DNA of 10,236 nt from Gammaproteobacteria bacterium (GCA_030641695.1 DAOWGY010000043.1:1-10236); one strand, 5' to 3'. Positions 1-6,967 are shown, counted from the first letter of the stretch. Numbers and translations are program-made. The notes: generated by a model from the sequence alone, not told the origin.

Positions 1-1
1 G

Positions 2-652
2 GCGACGGCCGGCGTCATTACATCGCGCGCGGCATCCGAAGCGTTCTTCATCGCCGGTACGAACCGCGCGATGTTCCGCTTCACACTGATGAATCACATG
101 TGTAACGACATGGAGCAGATGCACGATCCGAAACTGCCTCCGGACCGCATTCGCCAGGATGTGAGTCGCAGCCCGGGTGGCGACAGCCGGCTATTCTTGA
201 ATAACTGCATTGGTTGTCATACGGGCATGGACCCGATGGCCCAGGCGTTCGCGTACTACAACTACGATGAAGCCTCGGGGGCGCTGCAATACACGGCGGG
301 CAACGTACAGCCGAAGTATTTCAATAACGACCTGAATTTTCCGCAAGGCTACCGGACGCCCGATGACCGCTGGGATAACTACTGGCGCAACGGGCAGAAT
401 GCCTATCTTGGTTTTGATCCGGCCCGTCCGGGTAGCGGCAATGGCGCCAAATCATTGGGTGATGAGCTCGGCAACAGCCAGCAATTCGCCTCGTGCCAGG
501 TCAAGAAGGTCTTTCGTGCGGTCTGCCTCCGCGATCCGGAAAACGCGGCAGATCGCACCGCGGTGACCGCAATCACAAATACGTTCCGTTCGTCGGGCTA
601 CCGCATGAAGCAGGTATTCGCCGATACGGCCGTTCACTGCATGGGCCAGTAG
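2..652 (+). CDS. C-terminal part of a secreted c-type cytochrome-like protein (DUF1588/DUF1585-like), 5' truncated
   Basis: The reading frame is open from base 2 to the TAG at 650-652, so the visible 216 residues are the C-terminal part of a longer protein; the true start lies outside the window. Bases 206-220 encode CIGCH, a c-type haem attachment motif, within NNCIGCHTGMDPMAQAFAYYNYD. This resembles the CxxCHxxxDPxGxAxExFDxxG stretch of the DUF1588/DUF1585 family, usually the last part of large exported DUF1592-type proteins. Three more cysteines sit near the C-terminus (ASCQ, AVCL, VHCMGQ) and may form disulfides. The stop is 12 bases before the lipoprotein gene, so the two are probably co-transcribed. 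The haem motif is seen directly. The family call rests on remembered motif resemblance, and the function (electron transfer or a surface-anchored role) is not known. Confidence 0.72.
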   Translation, partial: ATAGVITSRAASEAFFIAGTNRAMFRFTLMNHMCNDMEQMHDPKLPPDRIRQDVSRSPGGDSRLFLNNCIGCHTGMDPMAQAFAYYNYDEASGALQYTAGNVQPKYFNNDLNFPQGYRTPDDRWDNYWRNGQNAYLGFDPARPGSGNGAKSLGDELGNSQQFASCQVKKVFRAVCLRDPENAADRTAVTAITNTFRSSGYRMKQVFADTAVHCMGQ

Positions 653-656
653 GGAG
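653..656 (+). promoter_or_regulatory. Ribosome binding site of the LamG lipoprotein gene
   Basis: GGAG lies 8 bases before the ATG at 665, directly after the upstream stop codon. It supports 665 over the internal ATG at 713, although 713 would give a more typical short lipoprotein signal peptide (MRFLKATLVSV then LAAC). Confidence 0.5.
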
Positions 657-664
657 ACAGGACA

Positions 665-3214
665 ATGAAGAAGGCAACTGAAATTGCTACGCATTTGGCC
701 CTGGCCACAGACATGCGTTTTTTGAAGGCGACGCTCGTCAGCGTGTTCGCGAGTGTTGTACTCGCGGCTTGCGGCGGTGGCGCGGCGACGACCGATAATC
801 CGCTGACCCAGGCACCTCCTCCGGGCAACGCGCCTTACACAGGCCCTGTTGCGCGCGATGCTGACGTGCTGAAGTTCCAGCAGGAGTTCTGGTCGAACGC
901 GAAAACGACTGACCGTTGCGGCTCCTGCCATAACGAGGTTGTCGGACAGTTACCGATGTTCGTCCGCAATGACGACGTCAACATGGCCTACGACGAGGCG
1001 ATCACTGTCGTCAACACGACGCAGCCAGCCTTGTCGCGCCTCGTCGAGAAAGTCGGCAGCGGCCACAACTGCTGGAACGCGGACCCGTCGAGTTGTGCCG
1101 CGATCATGACGACCTGGATCGAGAACTGGGTTGGCGATGGCTCTGGCGGTGGTCGCCAGATTCTTCTCGTGCCGCCCGTGTCCCTGGATCCGGGTGACAG
1201 CAAGAACTTCCCGGCCGATCCGTCGGCATTCCAGTCATTGATTCATCAGCCGATACTGGTGCCGTACTGTGCGGGCTGTCACAGCTCCGAGTCTGCTGTC
1301 GCGCAGCAGCCTTACTTCGCGGATCCGGACATTACGACGGCTTACGACGCTGCGAAGCCGAAGATTAACCTCGATACGCCAGCGAATTCCCGTATGGTCA
1401 TTCGCCTGCGCAGCGAGTTCCACAATTGCTGGACTGGCAGCTGCGCGGCCGACGCGCAGGTGATGGAAGATGCGATCACGGCATTCTCCAACGGTATTAC
1501 GCCAACGGTCGTTGATCCGAACCTCGTCACCAGCAAGGCTTTGCGCCTCACCGACGGCACGCTCGCGTCAGGCGGCAACCGCTACGAGGATGCCCAGATT
1601 GCCCTCTGGGAATTCAAGTCGGGCAGTGGCACGGTCGCTTATGACACCAGTGGTGTCGATCCGGCTATCGACCTCAATTTCTCTGGCAACGTCACCTGGT
1701 TCGGTGGCTGGGGCATTACCATTACTGACGGTAAAGCACAGGCCTCGACGACATCGTCGGCGAAACTCTTCGACATCATCCAGGCGTCGGGCGAATTCTC
1801 GATCGAAGCCTGGGTAGTGCCGGCAAACGTGACGCAGGAAGAGGCGCGCATCGTTAGTTACTCGGCGGGTACGACGCAGCGTAACTTCACGTTGCAACAG
1901 ACCCTGTACGACTACAACTTCCAGCTGCGCTCGACCGAGACCAGCCTGAACGGCGACCCGGCTTTGTCGACACCAGCTGCGAACGAAGTCCTGCAGGCCA
2001 CGTTGCAGCATGTCGTCGCGACCTATGACCCGATCAACGGTCGCAGTATCTACGTCAACGGCAGCCTGGTCACACAGACTGATCCGATTCCAGGCGGCAC
2101 GCTGATCGACTGGCAGGATACCTTCGCCTTTGTCCTCGGTAACGAGGCATCCGGCGACGGCCTCTGGCAGGGCATCGTACGTCTCGCCTCGATCCATCGT
2201 CGCGCGCTGACAGCGGAGCAGATTACGCAGAACTTCGACGCCGGCGTCGGCGAGCGATTCTTCCTGCTGTTCGATATTTCGGACAACATCGCAGCAGCTC
2301 CGCAGTCGTCGTACATCCTCTTTGAGGTGGCTCAGTACGACACCTACGCGTACCTGTTCGACAGGCCGCATTTCATCACGCTCGACGGTTCGACGCCGGA
2401 AGGCATCCCGATCCAGGGTCTGCGTGTTGCAATGAACGGCCTCGAAGCGCCGGTCGGCCAGACCTATGCGACGCTGGACGACACCTTGAGCGCGTCGCTA
2501 TTCCAGGAACTCGGCCAACCACTGTCGGTACTCGGTGCGGTTCTGCCGCTCGAGAAGGGACCGGCCGACGACGAGTTCTTCCTGACCTTCGATGTTCTGG
2601 CGGGCAACAGCTTCAGTCGTCCGGCGGACCCGACGCTGGTGATTACCGAGAACGACCTGACGCCGTCCTCGCATATCGGCCTGCGCACGTTCGACGAGAT
2701 CAACGCGACGTACGCCGAAGTAACCCGTGTTCCCTCGACCACGCAGTCGGTCGACATCACGTACCAGGAGCTCAGGCAGTCGCTACCTGCCGTCGAGGAC
2801 ATTAGTACGTTCCTGTCTTCGCACCAGGTCGCCATCGCGCAGCTCGCGATCCAGTACTGCGACGCGATGATCGGCACGAATGCAAATCCGGGACCGAATC
2901 TCGGTTCGATGTTCCCGGGATTCACCTGGACCAACGGCAACGAGTTCAGCAGCAATCGCGATGCATTCGTGAATCCGCTGATCGACCGGATCATGGGCAC
3001 GAATATCGGCTCCCAGCCGGTTCGCGCCGAGGTCTACCTCGAGCTGGCGTCTTACCAGGACCCGACCTCCGCGGTAGATCCGGTTACTGGTGTGTCGCTC
3101 GATCGTCCCGACAACCTGGTCGACCGCCTCGTAGCCGGCGGCAGTGATACACGTTCAATCGGCAAGGGTGTCTGCGCAGCGATGCTGGGTAACGCCGTCA
3201 CGCTGGTTCAGTAA
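665..3214 (+). CDS. Dihaem c-type cytochrome lipoprotein with LamG domain
   Basis: The 849-residue product begins with a lipoprotein signal: a hydrophobic stretch at residues 22-35 and the lipobox LAAC with Cys36, followed by GGG and a Pro/Gly-rich linker. Two CxxCH haem motifs follow, CGSCH at 85-89 and CAGCH at 202-206. Each starts a module of about 70 residues that also contains an AYD motif and a distal HNCW plus Cys (134-144 and 253-260), so the haem unit is duplicated. Residues about 310-530 look like a LamG/concanavalin-like lectin domain: FSIEAWV, the HVVATYD strand, IYVNG, and the closing ASIHRRALTAEQI. Residues 531-849 match nothing I recognise and carry a Cys pair near the end. The protein should be anchored in the outer membrane, facing the periplasm or cell surface. 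LamG domains usually bind glycans or proteins, so binding plus electron transfer is plausible; the substrate is unknown. An alternative start at 713 would shorten it by 16 residues. Confidence 0.85.
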   Translation: MKKATEIATHLALATDMRFLKATLVSVFASVVLAACGGGAATTDNPLTQAPPPGNAPYTGPVARDADVLKFQQEFWSNAKTTDRCGSCHNEVVGQLPMFVRNDDVNMAYDEAITVVNTTQPALSRLVEKVGSGHNCWNADPSSCAAIMTTWIENWVGDGSGGGRQILLVPPVSLDPGDSKNFPADPSAFQSLIHQPILVPYCAGCHSSESAVAQQPYFADPDITTAYDAAKPKINLDTPANSRMVIRLRSEFHNCWTGSCAADAQVMEDAITAFSNGITPTVVDPNLVTSKALRLTDGTLASGGNRYEDAQIALWEFKSGSGTVAYDTSGVDPAIDLNFSGNVTWFGGWGITITDGKAQASTTSSAKLFDIIQASGEFSIEAWVVPANVTQEEARIVSYSAGTTQRNFTLQQTLYDYNFQLRSTETSLNGDPALSTPAANEVLQATLQHVVATYDPINGRSIYVNGSLVTQTDPIPGGTLIDWQDTFAFVLGNEASGDGLWQGIVRLASIHRRALTAEQITQNFDAGVGERFFLLFDISDNIAAAPQSSYILFEVAQYDTYAYLFDRPHFITLDGSTPEGIPIQGLRVAMNGLEAPVGQTYATLDDTLSASLFQELGQPLSVLGAVLPLEKGPADDEFFLTFDVLAGNSFSRPADPTLVITENDLTPSSHIGLRTFDEINATYAEVTRVPSTTQSVDITYQELRQSLPAVEDISTFLSSHQVAIAQLAIQYCDAMIGTNANPGPNLGSMFPGFTWTNGNEFSSNRDAFVNPLIDRIMGTNIGSQPVRAEVYLELASYQDPTSAVDPVTGVSLDRPDNLVDRLVAGGSDTRSIGKGVCAAMLGNAVTLVQ

Positions 3215-3230
3215 GCAAGACAGGATAAAT

Positions 3231-3235
3231 AAGGA
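3231..3235 (+). promoter_or_regulatory. Ribosome binding site that fixes the start of the DUF1501-like gene
   Basis: AAGGA lies 10 bases before ATG 3246. It favours 3246 over the in-frame ATG at 3144, which lies inside the preceding gene and has no comparable site. Confidence 0.6.
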
Positions 3236-3245
3236 AACTACGGCC

Positions 3246-4871
3246 ATGGCTAAGAAACGCAATGTAAGAGATTTTGACGCGCCGCAGCTACATGGAGATC
3301 ATCCGCGTCCTGTCACTCGCCGACAGTTTGTCGCGCAGGGATTCTTGTCTGGCGCGGCCTACACGGTCGGTGGTGGATTGGCGGGACTGATCGCATCGAA
3401 TCCGCGACTCGCGGAAGCGGCGCTTTCCGGCGACCTCGATAGCCAATTGGGTGGTTGCGGCATTGCGACCTCCGGCGCGGGCAAGATCCCGTTCATCTGC
3501 TTCGACCTCGCCGGTGGCGCGAACATCGCGGGCTCGAACGTACTGATCGGCCAGGAGGGCGGCCAGCAGGACTTCCTCGCAACCAACGGTTATTCGCGCC
3601 AGGGCCTGCCAGGTAACATGATCCCGGGCCTGACGGATCCGGTGCTACAGCTACCGTATGCGAACTTCGACCTGGGTCTGGGCTTCCACCTCGACTCAGC
3701 GTTCCGCCGCGGCATCATGCAGAGCATCACGCCAGGACGCGAGACGAACATCAACGGTGCGGTCATCCCGGCACGTTCGGATAACGACACCGGCAATAAC
3801 CCGCACAACCCGATGTACGGCATCGCGCGGGCGGGTGCTGACGGCTCGATACTGACGCTCGCTGGTTCCGAGAATACGGATTCCGGTGGTAATTCGGCCA
3901 TGCCGGCCGCGCTTATGGACCCGGAGTTGCGCCCAACCAAGGTCGACCGTCCCTCGGACGTCGTCAACCTCGTCGATACGGGCGACCTCGCGGCGATCCT
4001 GAGCCCACGCGATGCGACGGCCGTGATGGAGTCCATTTACCGCCTGACGGATAGCAAGATGGCGAACCCGAACGTCAACACGATGCTGACGCCGGCCGAG
4101 GACCTGGCGGCGAAGCGGCTCGTTGAGTGCGGCTACCTGAAATCCGCAGACATCGCAGACCGTTTCGCAGGCGTTCCGGTCGACCCGGCCGTGGATCCGG
4201 AGATTGTCGGCCCGGCGGGCATCTTTACAGATGCCGAGTTCAATGGCGGTGGACGCGACGGCAGCGAGTTCCGCAAGACGGCAGCCGTCATGAAGCTGGT
4301 CATGAATGGCTATGCCGGTGCCGGCACCATCGAGATGGGCGGCTATGACTACCACGGTGGTGCACGCGCCGAAGGCGAGGTCAAGGACTTCCGCGCCGGG
4401 CGTTGCATGGGTGCCTGCCTCGAATACGCAGCTCGCCTTGGCGTACCGCTGATGATGTATGTCTTTAGTGACGGTTCGCTGTCTTCGAACGGCACCATCG
4501 ACAACTCGATCGACGGACGTGGCAAGGGCGAATGGTCGAGTGACAACTCGTCGACGGCCGGAGCGTTCTTCCTGGTCTACAACCCGACACGGCGGCCGAC
4601 CATTATCGGCGCCACGCCACAAGAAATAGCAAATCATCAGCAGATCGGCTACATGAGCAGTGACGGCTCGGTACAACGCGCGGCCACACCCGCAGCGAAC
4701 AACGTCAATCTGCTCGTGAACACGGTGATCCTGAACTACATGGCCCTGCACGGTGAGCAAGGTCAGTTCGGCACCCTGTTCCCGAATCACGGTCTGGGTA
4801 ACGCCGCATTGCAGAACAGCCTGACGGCGTTCACTCCGATCGTAAGCGGCACGATTGCCAACCCCGTATAG
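3246..4871 (+). CDS. Tat-exported DUF1501-like protein
   Basis: The 541-residue product opens with a twin-arginine signal. TRRQFVA at residues 24-30 is followed by a hydrophobic, glycine-rich segment (31-50) and a likely signal peptidase site near AEA at 56-58. The mature start has FICFDLAGGANIAGSN (83-98), matching the early strand and glycine-rich turn seen in DUF1501 proteins. Later come NNPHNPMYGI (184-193), GGYDYHGG (365-372), and a strand PLMMYVFSDG (401-410) that corresponds to the family's late beta strand. DUF1501 proteins have an alkaline phosphatase/sulfatase-like fold, but most have no proven activity. The gene begins 31 bases after the LamG lipoprotein gene and ends before a strong terminator, so it is the last gene of that operon. 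Tat export suggests folding, perhaps with a cofactor, in the cytoplasm. An in-frame ATG at 3144 was rejected because it places 34 residues before the Tat signal. The DUF1501 call is moderately sure; the biochemical role is unknown. Confidence 0.75.
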   Translation: MAKKRNVRDFDAPQLHGDHPRPVTRRQFVAQGFLSGAAYTVGGGLAGLIASNPRLAEAALSGDLDSQLGGCGIATSGAGKIPFICFDLAGGANIAGSNVLIGQEGGQQDFLATNGYSRQGLPGNMIPGLTDPVLQLPYANFDLGLGFHLDSAFRRGIMQSITPGRETNINGAVIPARSDNDTGNNPHNPMYGIARAGADGSILTLAGSENTDSGGNSAMPAALMDPELRPTKVDRPSDVVNLVDTGDLAAILSPRDATAVMESIYRLTDSKMANPNVNTMLTPAEDLAAKRLVECGYLKSADIADRFAGVPVDPAVDPEIVGPAGIFTDAEFNGGGRDGSEFRKTAAVMKLVMNGYAGAGTIEMGGYDYHGGARAEGEVKDFRAGRCMGACLEYAARLGVPLMMYVFSDGSLSSNGTIDNSIDGRGKGEWSSDNSSTAGAFFLVYNPTRRPTIIGATPQEIANHQQIGYMSSDGSVQRAATPAANNVNLLVNTVILNYMALHGEQGQFGTLFPNHGLGNAALQNSLTAFTPIVSGTIANPV

Positions 4872-4925
4872 CCTTGCGGCTGTACCGCCGTGCGTGCTGC
4901 TCCCCGGCAGCCCCGGCACAAGACG

Positions 4926-4957
4926 CGGCCAGCCGGTTCCCCGGCTGGCCGTTTTTT
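4926..4957 (+). terminator. Rho-independent terminator of the cytochrome/LamG/DUF1501 operon
   Basis: An 11-bp perfect GC-rich stem (arms 4926-4936 and 4941-4951, core GGCCAGCCGG paired with CCGGCTGGCC) closes a four-base TTCC loop and is followed by six T at 4952-4957. It lies 54 bases after the stop of the DUF1501-like gene. The T-run is strong on the plus strand only, so it should act in that direction. Confidence 0.92.
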
Positions 4958-5002
4958 GTTGGAGCGCTTCTCGAAGCGCTGTTGGAGCGCTTCTCGAAGC
5001 GC
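4957..5002 (+). repeat. Two tandem copies of a 23-bp REP-like palindrome
   Basis: Bases 4957-4979 and 4980-5002 are identical 23-bp units. Each starts with the head TGTTGGA and contains the palindrome GCGCTTCTCGAAGCGC (two 7-bp arms around TC). The GTTGGAGCG head plus a GC hairpin resembles the REP elements of Pseudomonas and Xanthomonads, whose heads read GTAGGAGCG; that comparison is from memory. The first unit shares its first base with the terminator T-run, so the repeats abut the terminator directly. Confidence 0.8.
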
Positions 5003-5033
5003 GAATGGCGCACACCTTGGCGTCGCGATCCAA

Positions 5034-5049
5034 GCGGCCTGACGGCCGC
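5034..5049. repeat. Small hairpin between the REP-like units
   Basis: GCGGCC (5034-5039) and GGCCGC (5044-5049) form a 6-bp perfect inverted repeat around TGAC. It sits midway between the two direct REP-like units and the inverted one and may be the central stem of a composite REP element. Confidence 0.4.
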
Positions 5050-5058
5050 CGCTACCGC

Positions 5059-5082
5059 TCGCGGTTCGAGAACCGCTCCAAC
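5059..5082 (-). repeat. Inverted third REP-like unit with paired base changes
   Basis: Read on the minus strand, this 24-base stretch matches bases 4981-5004 except at two positions. The two differences fall opposite each other in the stem (C to G on one arm, G to C on the other), so the 7-bp palindrome is kept. Head-to-head arrangement of REP units is typical of BIME-type composites. Confidence 0.75.
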
Positions 5083-5103
5083 GAAAATTTCGTGGCTCCG
5101 TGT

Positions 5104-5109
5104 TATAAA
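5104..5109 (+). promoter_or_regulatory. Possible -10 box just before the methyltransferase gene
   Basis: TATAAA (5 of 6 matches to TATAAT) ends 7 bases before ATG 5117, so transcription could begin at or next to the start codon. No Shine-Dalgarno sequence is visible before this ATG, and no convincing -35 box sits at 16-18 bases spacing (ACGAAA at 5081-5086 is poor). A leaderless transcript is possible but rests only on this spacing. Confidence 0.35.
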
Positions 5110-5116
5110 GCCGGGC

Positions 5117-6493
5117 ATGCCAGATACGAAGCAATTGCAGTCCTATCTTGCGTGCCCGCGCTGCGACAAGACGCCCTTGTCTTTTGATGATGGTCAATTC
5201 GGCTGTGAGGCGTGCAAAATCGACTTTCCGGATATCGATGGCATACCGTGGATGTTCGCGGACCCTGATGCGAGCCTCGGCGAATGGCGCAATCGACTGC
5301 AGTTCGCATTGCAGCAGCTGAATAACGAGATATCCGGGCTGGAGCGCGAACTCAAGGACAAGGAACTGCGCCCGCTTACTCGTCGTCGCGTCGAACGCTA
5401 CAAGAAATCGACCGAACAACATCGGCGCTCATTGCAGAAGCTCCTCAAGCCCGTGGACCTGCAATCAACGAATGCCAACTACGAGTCCTACCTGGCACTC
5501 AGGACGCGGCTGCCATCCGACCAGGGACTTAATACCTATTACGCGAATATTCATCGCGACTGGTGCTGGGGCGACGAGGAAAATAAAGCATCGCTGAAGC
5601 AAATCCGTTCCGTTCTGCACGACCACGCCGAACTCGGTGACGTGCTCGTACTTGGCGCCGGCGCGGGACGCCTTGCGTATGACATACATCGGAAGCTGAA
5701 CTGCACTCGCGTCGTCGCAATGGATTTCAATCCACTGCTGATGCTCATCGCCAAGGCCATGGCGCAAGGTGAGCAGCTGACAATGTACGAGTTCCCGATT
5801 GCCCCTGCGTCCCTCGAGGATGACGTGGTCCGGCGCAAACTGTCTGCGCCCGAAGTAGCGGGTGACGAATTCCATCTCGTGCTGGCAGACGCGCTACGGG
5901 CGCCGTTCGCGGCTGAGTCGTTTGACACCGTGGTTACTCCCTGGCTCATCGACATCATTACGGAAGACCTGCCGGTCCTCGCCACACGCATCAATCGCCT
6001 TCTCAAAGACAACGGCCGCTGGGTCAACTTCGGCTCGCTCGCGTTCGCGGATCCCGCACGATCGCGCTGTTACAGCCCGGAAGAAACCAAGGCCATGGTC
6101 GCGGAAAGCGGCTTTTCAGACCCCTACGTATCTCAGGCCACGATCCCGTACATGTGTTCGCCGGCCAGTCGCCACGGACGACAGGAAAAAGTTTTTTCGT
6201 TCTCTGCCTACAAGGAACGCGACGTCGGACAGGTGGCCCGCCACCGCGCCCTGCCCGACTGGATCGTTACGGGCAAGGAACCCGTGCCGCTCACACAGTC
6301 GTTCCGCACTCAGGCGATGACGACGCAAATCTATTCATTCATTATGTCGCTGATCGACGGCAAACGCTCAATCGAGGAAATGGCCAAGATTCTCGAAAAG
6401 CAGCAATTGATGAGCAAGGAAGAGGCGGTGCCCGCCATTCGCTCGTTCCTCACGAAGATGTTCGACGATTCGCAGCGACAAACCGGTCTGTAG
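5117..6493 (+). CDS. Three-domain SAM methyltransferase: zinc ribbon, N2227/CARNMT1-like core, C-terminal PqqD/winged-helix-like domain
   Basis: The 458-residue product has four parts. Residues 13-33 form a zinc ribbon (CPRC, then CEAC: Cys13, 16, 30, 33) ending in FPDIDGIPWMF, much like Trm112/UPF0434 proteins. Residues 60-112 are charged and helical, probably coiled coil. Residues 140-335 are a class I methyltransferase: YYANIHRDW (141-149), the SAM loop VLVLGAGAGRLAYDI (176-190), acidic AMDFNP (201-206), VLADA (255-259), and FDTVVTPWLIDII followed by GRWVNFGSL (269-308). The HRDW, AGxGRLAYxI, FxVVVTxxxID and WxNxGxL motifs recall the N2227 family, which includes carnosine N-methyltransferase. 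Residues 400-450 (LIDGKRSIEEMAKIL) resemble a PqqD or winged-helix domain. The start at 5117 was chosen because the ribbon follows at once and sequence upstream is terminator and REP DNA. The methyl acceptor is unknown; an N-methylated peptide or amine is an inference. It stands alone, 126 bases before the lipid operon. Confidence 0.82.
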   Translation: MPDTKQLQSYLACPRCDKTPLSFDDGQFGCEACKIDFPDIDGIPWMFADPDASLGEWRNRLQFALQQLNNEISGLERELKDKELRPLTRRRVERYKKSTEQHRRSLQKLLKPVDLQSTNANYESYLALRTRLPSDQGLNTYYANIHRDWCWGDEENKASLKQIRSVLHDHAELGDVLVLGAGAGRLAYDIHRKLNCTRVVAMDFNPLLMLIAKAMAQGEQLTMYEFPIAPASLEDDVVRRKLSAPEVAGDEFHLVLADALRAPFAAESFDTVVTPWLIDIITEDLPVLATRINRLLKDNGRWVNFGSLAFADPARSRCYSPEETKAMVAESGFSDPYVSQATIPYMCSPASRHGRQEKVFSFSAYKERDVGQVARHRALPDWIVTGKEPVPLTQSFRTQAMTTQIYSFIMSLIDGKRSIEEMAKILEKQQLMSKEEAVPAIRSFLTKMFDDSQRQTGL

Positions 6494-6619
6494 GGGTCGA
6501 GCGACGTTTCATCAGTTGGTGGCCGACAAACATCCGGCTTCCATCATGTAGCGTCGCGCCGAAAGCGCCACAATGTCACCATTGATCGCACCCCGATGTG
6601 TACGGAGAGAGTGATACCG
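6494..6619. other. Intergenic region before the lipid operon
   Basis: This 126-base gap should hold the promoter of the downstream operon if that operon is transcribed independently. The best -10 candidate is CACAAT at 6569-6574 (4 of 6), but no good -35 lies 16-18 bases upstream. Only a weak 4-bp hairpin (6556-6568) is visible, so no terminator for the methyltransferase gene can be called and read-through is possible. Confidence 0.3.
6604..6607 (+). promoter_or_regulatory. Ribosome binding site of the SMR-like gene
   Basis: GGAG within GGAGAGAG lies upstream of ATG 6620 and supports that start over ATG 6596 (upstream of the site) and GTG 6611 (too close to it). The spacing of 12 bases from GGAG, or about 8 from the second GAG, is acceptable. 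Confidence 0.5.
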
Positions 6620-6967
6620 ATGACAACACCTGTCATATCGATCGTGTTTTTTATCGTTGCCGCATTCCTCGGCGCGCTCGGCCAGTACTTGTACAAGTCG
6701 GGCGCCGACCTGGCGGGTAGCTCCGTCGCAAGCTACTTACTCAACTGGCGCTTGCTCGCCGGCGTCGCCTGCTACATGGCGGTCATGGTGCTGTTCGTGG
6801 CCGCGTTCCGAAAAGGTGGTGCACTGACTGTGCTATACCCTATCTATGCAACTACATTCATCTGGGCGGCGATACTCGCGCTGGTGTTTTACGCGACACC
6901 GATCAAGCCGGTTAATGTTGCCGGTATGGGACTCCTGATCCTCGGCATGTTCTTAATGGGGAAATAA
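6620..6967 (+). CDS. SMR/EamA-like four-helix membrane transporter, possible lipid-linked substrate flippase
   Basis: The 115-residue product has the length and layout of small multidrug resistance proteins: four hydrophobic segments at about 5-25, 43-63, 67-90 and 97-114. ALGQYLYKSGA (19-29) matches the end of helix 1 in this superfamily. GGALTVLYPIYATTFIW (66-82) and the closing GMGLLILGMFLMG are typical of helices 3 and 4. When Lys26 is aligned with Lys22 of EmrE, the membrane glutamate needed for drug/proton exchange (EmrE Glu14) is Gly18 here. That argues against cation-drug export and is closer to ArnE/ArnF-type members, which move lipid-linked sugars. The gene begins the lipid operon and is 4 bases from the CdsA-like gene, so transport of a lipid or its head group is a reasonable inference, not shown. 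These proteins normally act as dimers. Confidence 0.78.
   Translation: MTTPVISIVFFIVAAFLGALGQYLYKSGADLAGSSVASYLLNWRLLAGVACYMAVMVLFVAAFRKGGALTVLYPIYATTFIWAAILALVFYATPIKPVNVAGMGLLILGMFLMGK
6958..6962 (+). promoter_or_regulatory. Ribosome binding site of the CdsA-like gene inside the SMR-like gene
   Basis: GGGGA lies 9 bases before ATG 6972 and overlaps the last codons of the SMR-like gene, so translation of the two genes may be coupled. Confidence 0.5.

Noticed and set aside
1568..2371. Minus-strand open frame (267 codons) opposite the LamG region
   Set aside because: No recognisable motif, rich in Arg and Val, and antisense to a well-supported domain; a shadow frame.
3144..3245. N-terminal extension of the DUF1501-like gene from ATG 3144
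   Set aside because: It would overlap the LamG gene and place 34 residues before the Tat signal; ATG 3246 has a good ribosome site.
3696..5033. Long minus-strand open frame (445 codons) opposite the DUF1501-like gene
   Set aside because: It lies antisense to a gene with a clear Tat signal and family motifs, runs through the terminator, and its composition (Arg-, Val- and Asp-rich) looks like a GC-rich shadow frame.
4957..5082. Possible CRISPR array
   Set aside because: The repeats are palindromic, the two direct copies touch without a spacer, and the third is inverted; no cas gene is near.
4874..5116. N-terminal extension of the methyltransferase from ATG 4874
   Set aside because: The extra 81 codons run through the terminator and REP-like repeats, and the zinc ribbon begins directly after ATG 5117.
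6154..6585. Plus-strand open frame overlapping the methyltransferase C-terminus
   Set aside because: Lies in another frame of a well-supported gene, is rich in Arg and Pro, and has no motif or ribosome site.
6494..6619. Small RNA or riboswitch before the lipid operon
   Set aside because: Only a 4-bp hairpin is visible and no known riboswitch core or terminator-like structure can be seen.
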